A stretch of 64,000 nucleotides of DNA from NCBI RefSeq assembly GCF_000350225.1, contig NW_005178692.1:248322-312321 (forward strand). The letters run 5' to 3'. The notes under the pieces are model-generated. The model was given only the letters and a program-made list of their open reading frames with translations. It made no database searches and was not told the origin of the DNA. Positions 63,405 through 64,000 of this stretch are shown piece after piece (position 1 is the first letter of the stretch; each line of letters begins with the position of its first letter). This DNA comes from Chondrus crispus (Eukaryota > Rhodophyta > Florideophyceae > Gigartinales > Gigartinaceae). Both the position numbers and the translations under genes were made by a program.

Positions 63405-63910
63405 CAGGGGGGGTCGCGATATAGTGCTACCCTGTGTTAGTGGGCCGAAAACGGCTCTATATCGAACCAGGCACTGTAGGATAATGAGATTTTCGGCCTT
63501 TTTGCAGCCACTTCCTTGCATCACTGCTCAGAAGGACCGCTCGCAGGTCATCATTCAGGCTTTGAATCTTCACTACAGACTCAAGGTCTAATCAAGCATT
63601 TCTGATATTAGTAGCTGCCGAGCCGTCGCATTGACTTCCTCCTTTTTCGCAGCCATAAATGCCAGCCTACACTTTTGCAGATGTCCAATTGCATCATCGA
63701 CCCTGCCTTTTTCCGCCATAGTCTCTAATCGAGTTTTAGCAACTGCATAATATCTTTCTGCGGTGGCAGCGGCTCTCGGGCAGTACCTCCATACAACTGC
63801 CTCTCTGGAGACCCTTCGTTTTTGGCTCAAAATTCGTGTCACCCGCAGAAGGGTAGCACTATATCGGAGCTGGCACTAACAAAGATGGCACTATATCGCG
63901 ACCCCCCCTG
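63405..63910. repeat. 506-bp Tigger/pogo-type MITE, TSD TA
   Basis: CAGGGGGGGTCGCGATATAG at the left is exactly inverted at the right end, and the match goes on through TGC. TA flanks it on both sides (63403-63404, 63911-63912). GATATAG-type motifs recur inside (63467, 63861). An 84-codon minus-strand ORF (63588-63842, RRVSREAVVWRYCP...) has no recognised domain. Confidence 0.8.
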
Positions 63911-64000
63911 TACCAGATTGACTTTCTTATACAGTATATTGCCTGCTCTTGCGATCTACTTGAGAGCCCTAACGTAACTTGGAAGCCCTCTTCAGAGGGC
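63911..64000. other. No feature seen
   Basis: The last 90 bases show no repeat or coding signal that I can support. Confidence 0.3.

Overview
This window looks like a repeat cluster from a eukaryotic nuclear genome, not a bacterial or viral one. It holds chromodomain-bearing Ty3/gypsy LTR retrotransposons with 5-bp target-site duplications (TSDs), a DIRS-like tyrosine-recombinase retroelement, and pogo/Tigger and PIF/Harbinger DNA transposons. I see no bacterial operons, no rRNA or tRNA genes and no confident conserved host gene. A red alga with a transposon-rich genome would fit, but that is inference from the kinds of element and the GC-rich coding style; nothing here proves it.

Bases 1-45524 are one stack of insertions, which the 5-bp TSDs let me order. 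The oldest layer is a PIF/Harbinger-type transposase relic (45525-46304). LTR element C (minus strand; LTR 44841-45524, gag to 42678) landed in it. Three elements then landed in C: B (28585-42672, TSD GTCTT), D (20017-28189, TSD GCGTC) and A (5527-19835, right TSD CACGT). A was hit in its 5' LTR by a minus-strand LTR, E, and in its 3' region by a solo C-type LTR (13362-13984, TSD GAATG). E was hit by element Z, of which only the 3' end (1-3412) is inside the window, and by a solo LTR (3443-4491, TSD GGCAC).

A, B and Z are one family of about 14.1 kb: LTR of about 1 kb, gag with a CCHC knuckle, protease, reverse transcriptase (RT), RNase H, integrase and chromodomain, then about 5 kb after pol, then a polypurine tract and LTR. 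The post-pol region carries remnants of an unrecognised sense ORF. In Z and A it also carries an antisense ORF family (643 codons in Z). All pol copies seen are dead: B has a stop before the protease active site, YLHD in the RT and a changed integrase motif; A has lost most of its integrase core.

Element D is the most unusual object here. It is an LTR element with no pol. It has tandemly duplicated gag-like units, followed by four different arrays of short tandem hairpins (25384-25620, 25050-25262, 24777-24945 and the 2.7-kb array 21478-24205). In these arrays stem bases change in pairs from unit to unit while the hairpin shape is kept.

The right part (45.5-64 kb) is a DNA-transposon landscape. 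It holds a probable Harbinger element with TIRs at 46763 and 63277, a transposase at 52038-53210 and two unknown ORFs. Inserted in it are a DIRS-like element (53315-61118), itself split by another insertion carrying an intact pogo-like transposon (57736-60266), and a giant foldback element with 709-bp arms (61367-62954). Small TIR elements close the window.
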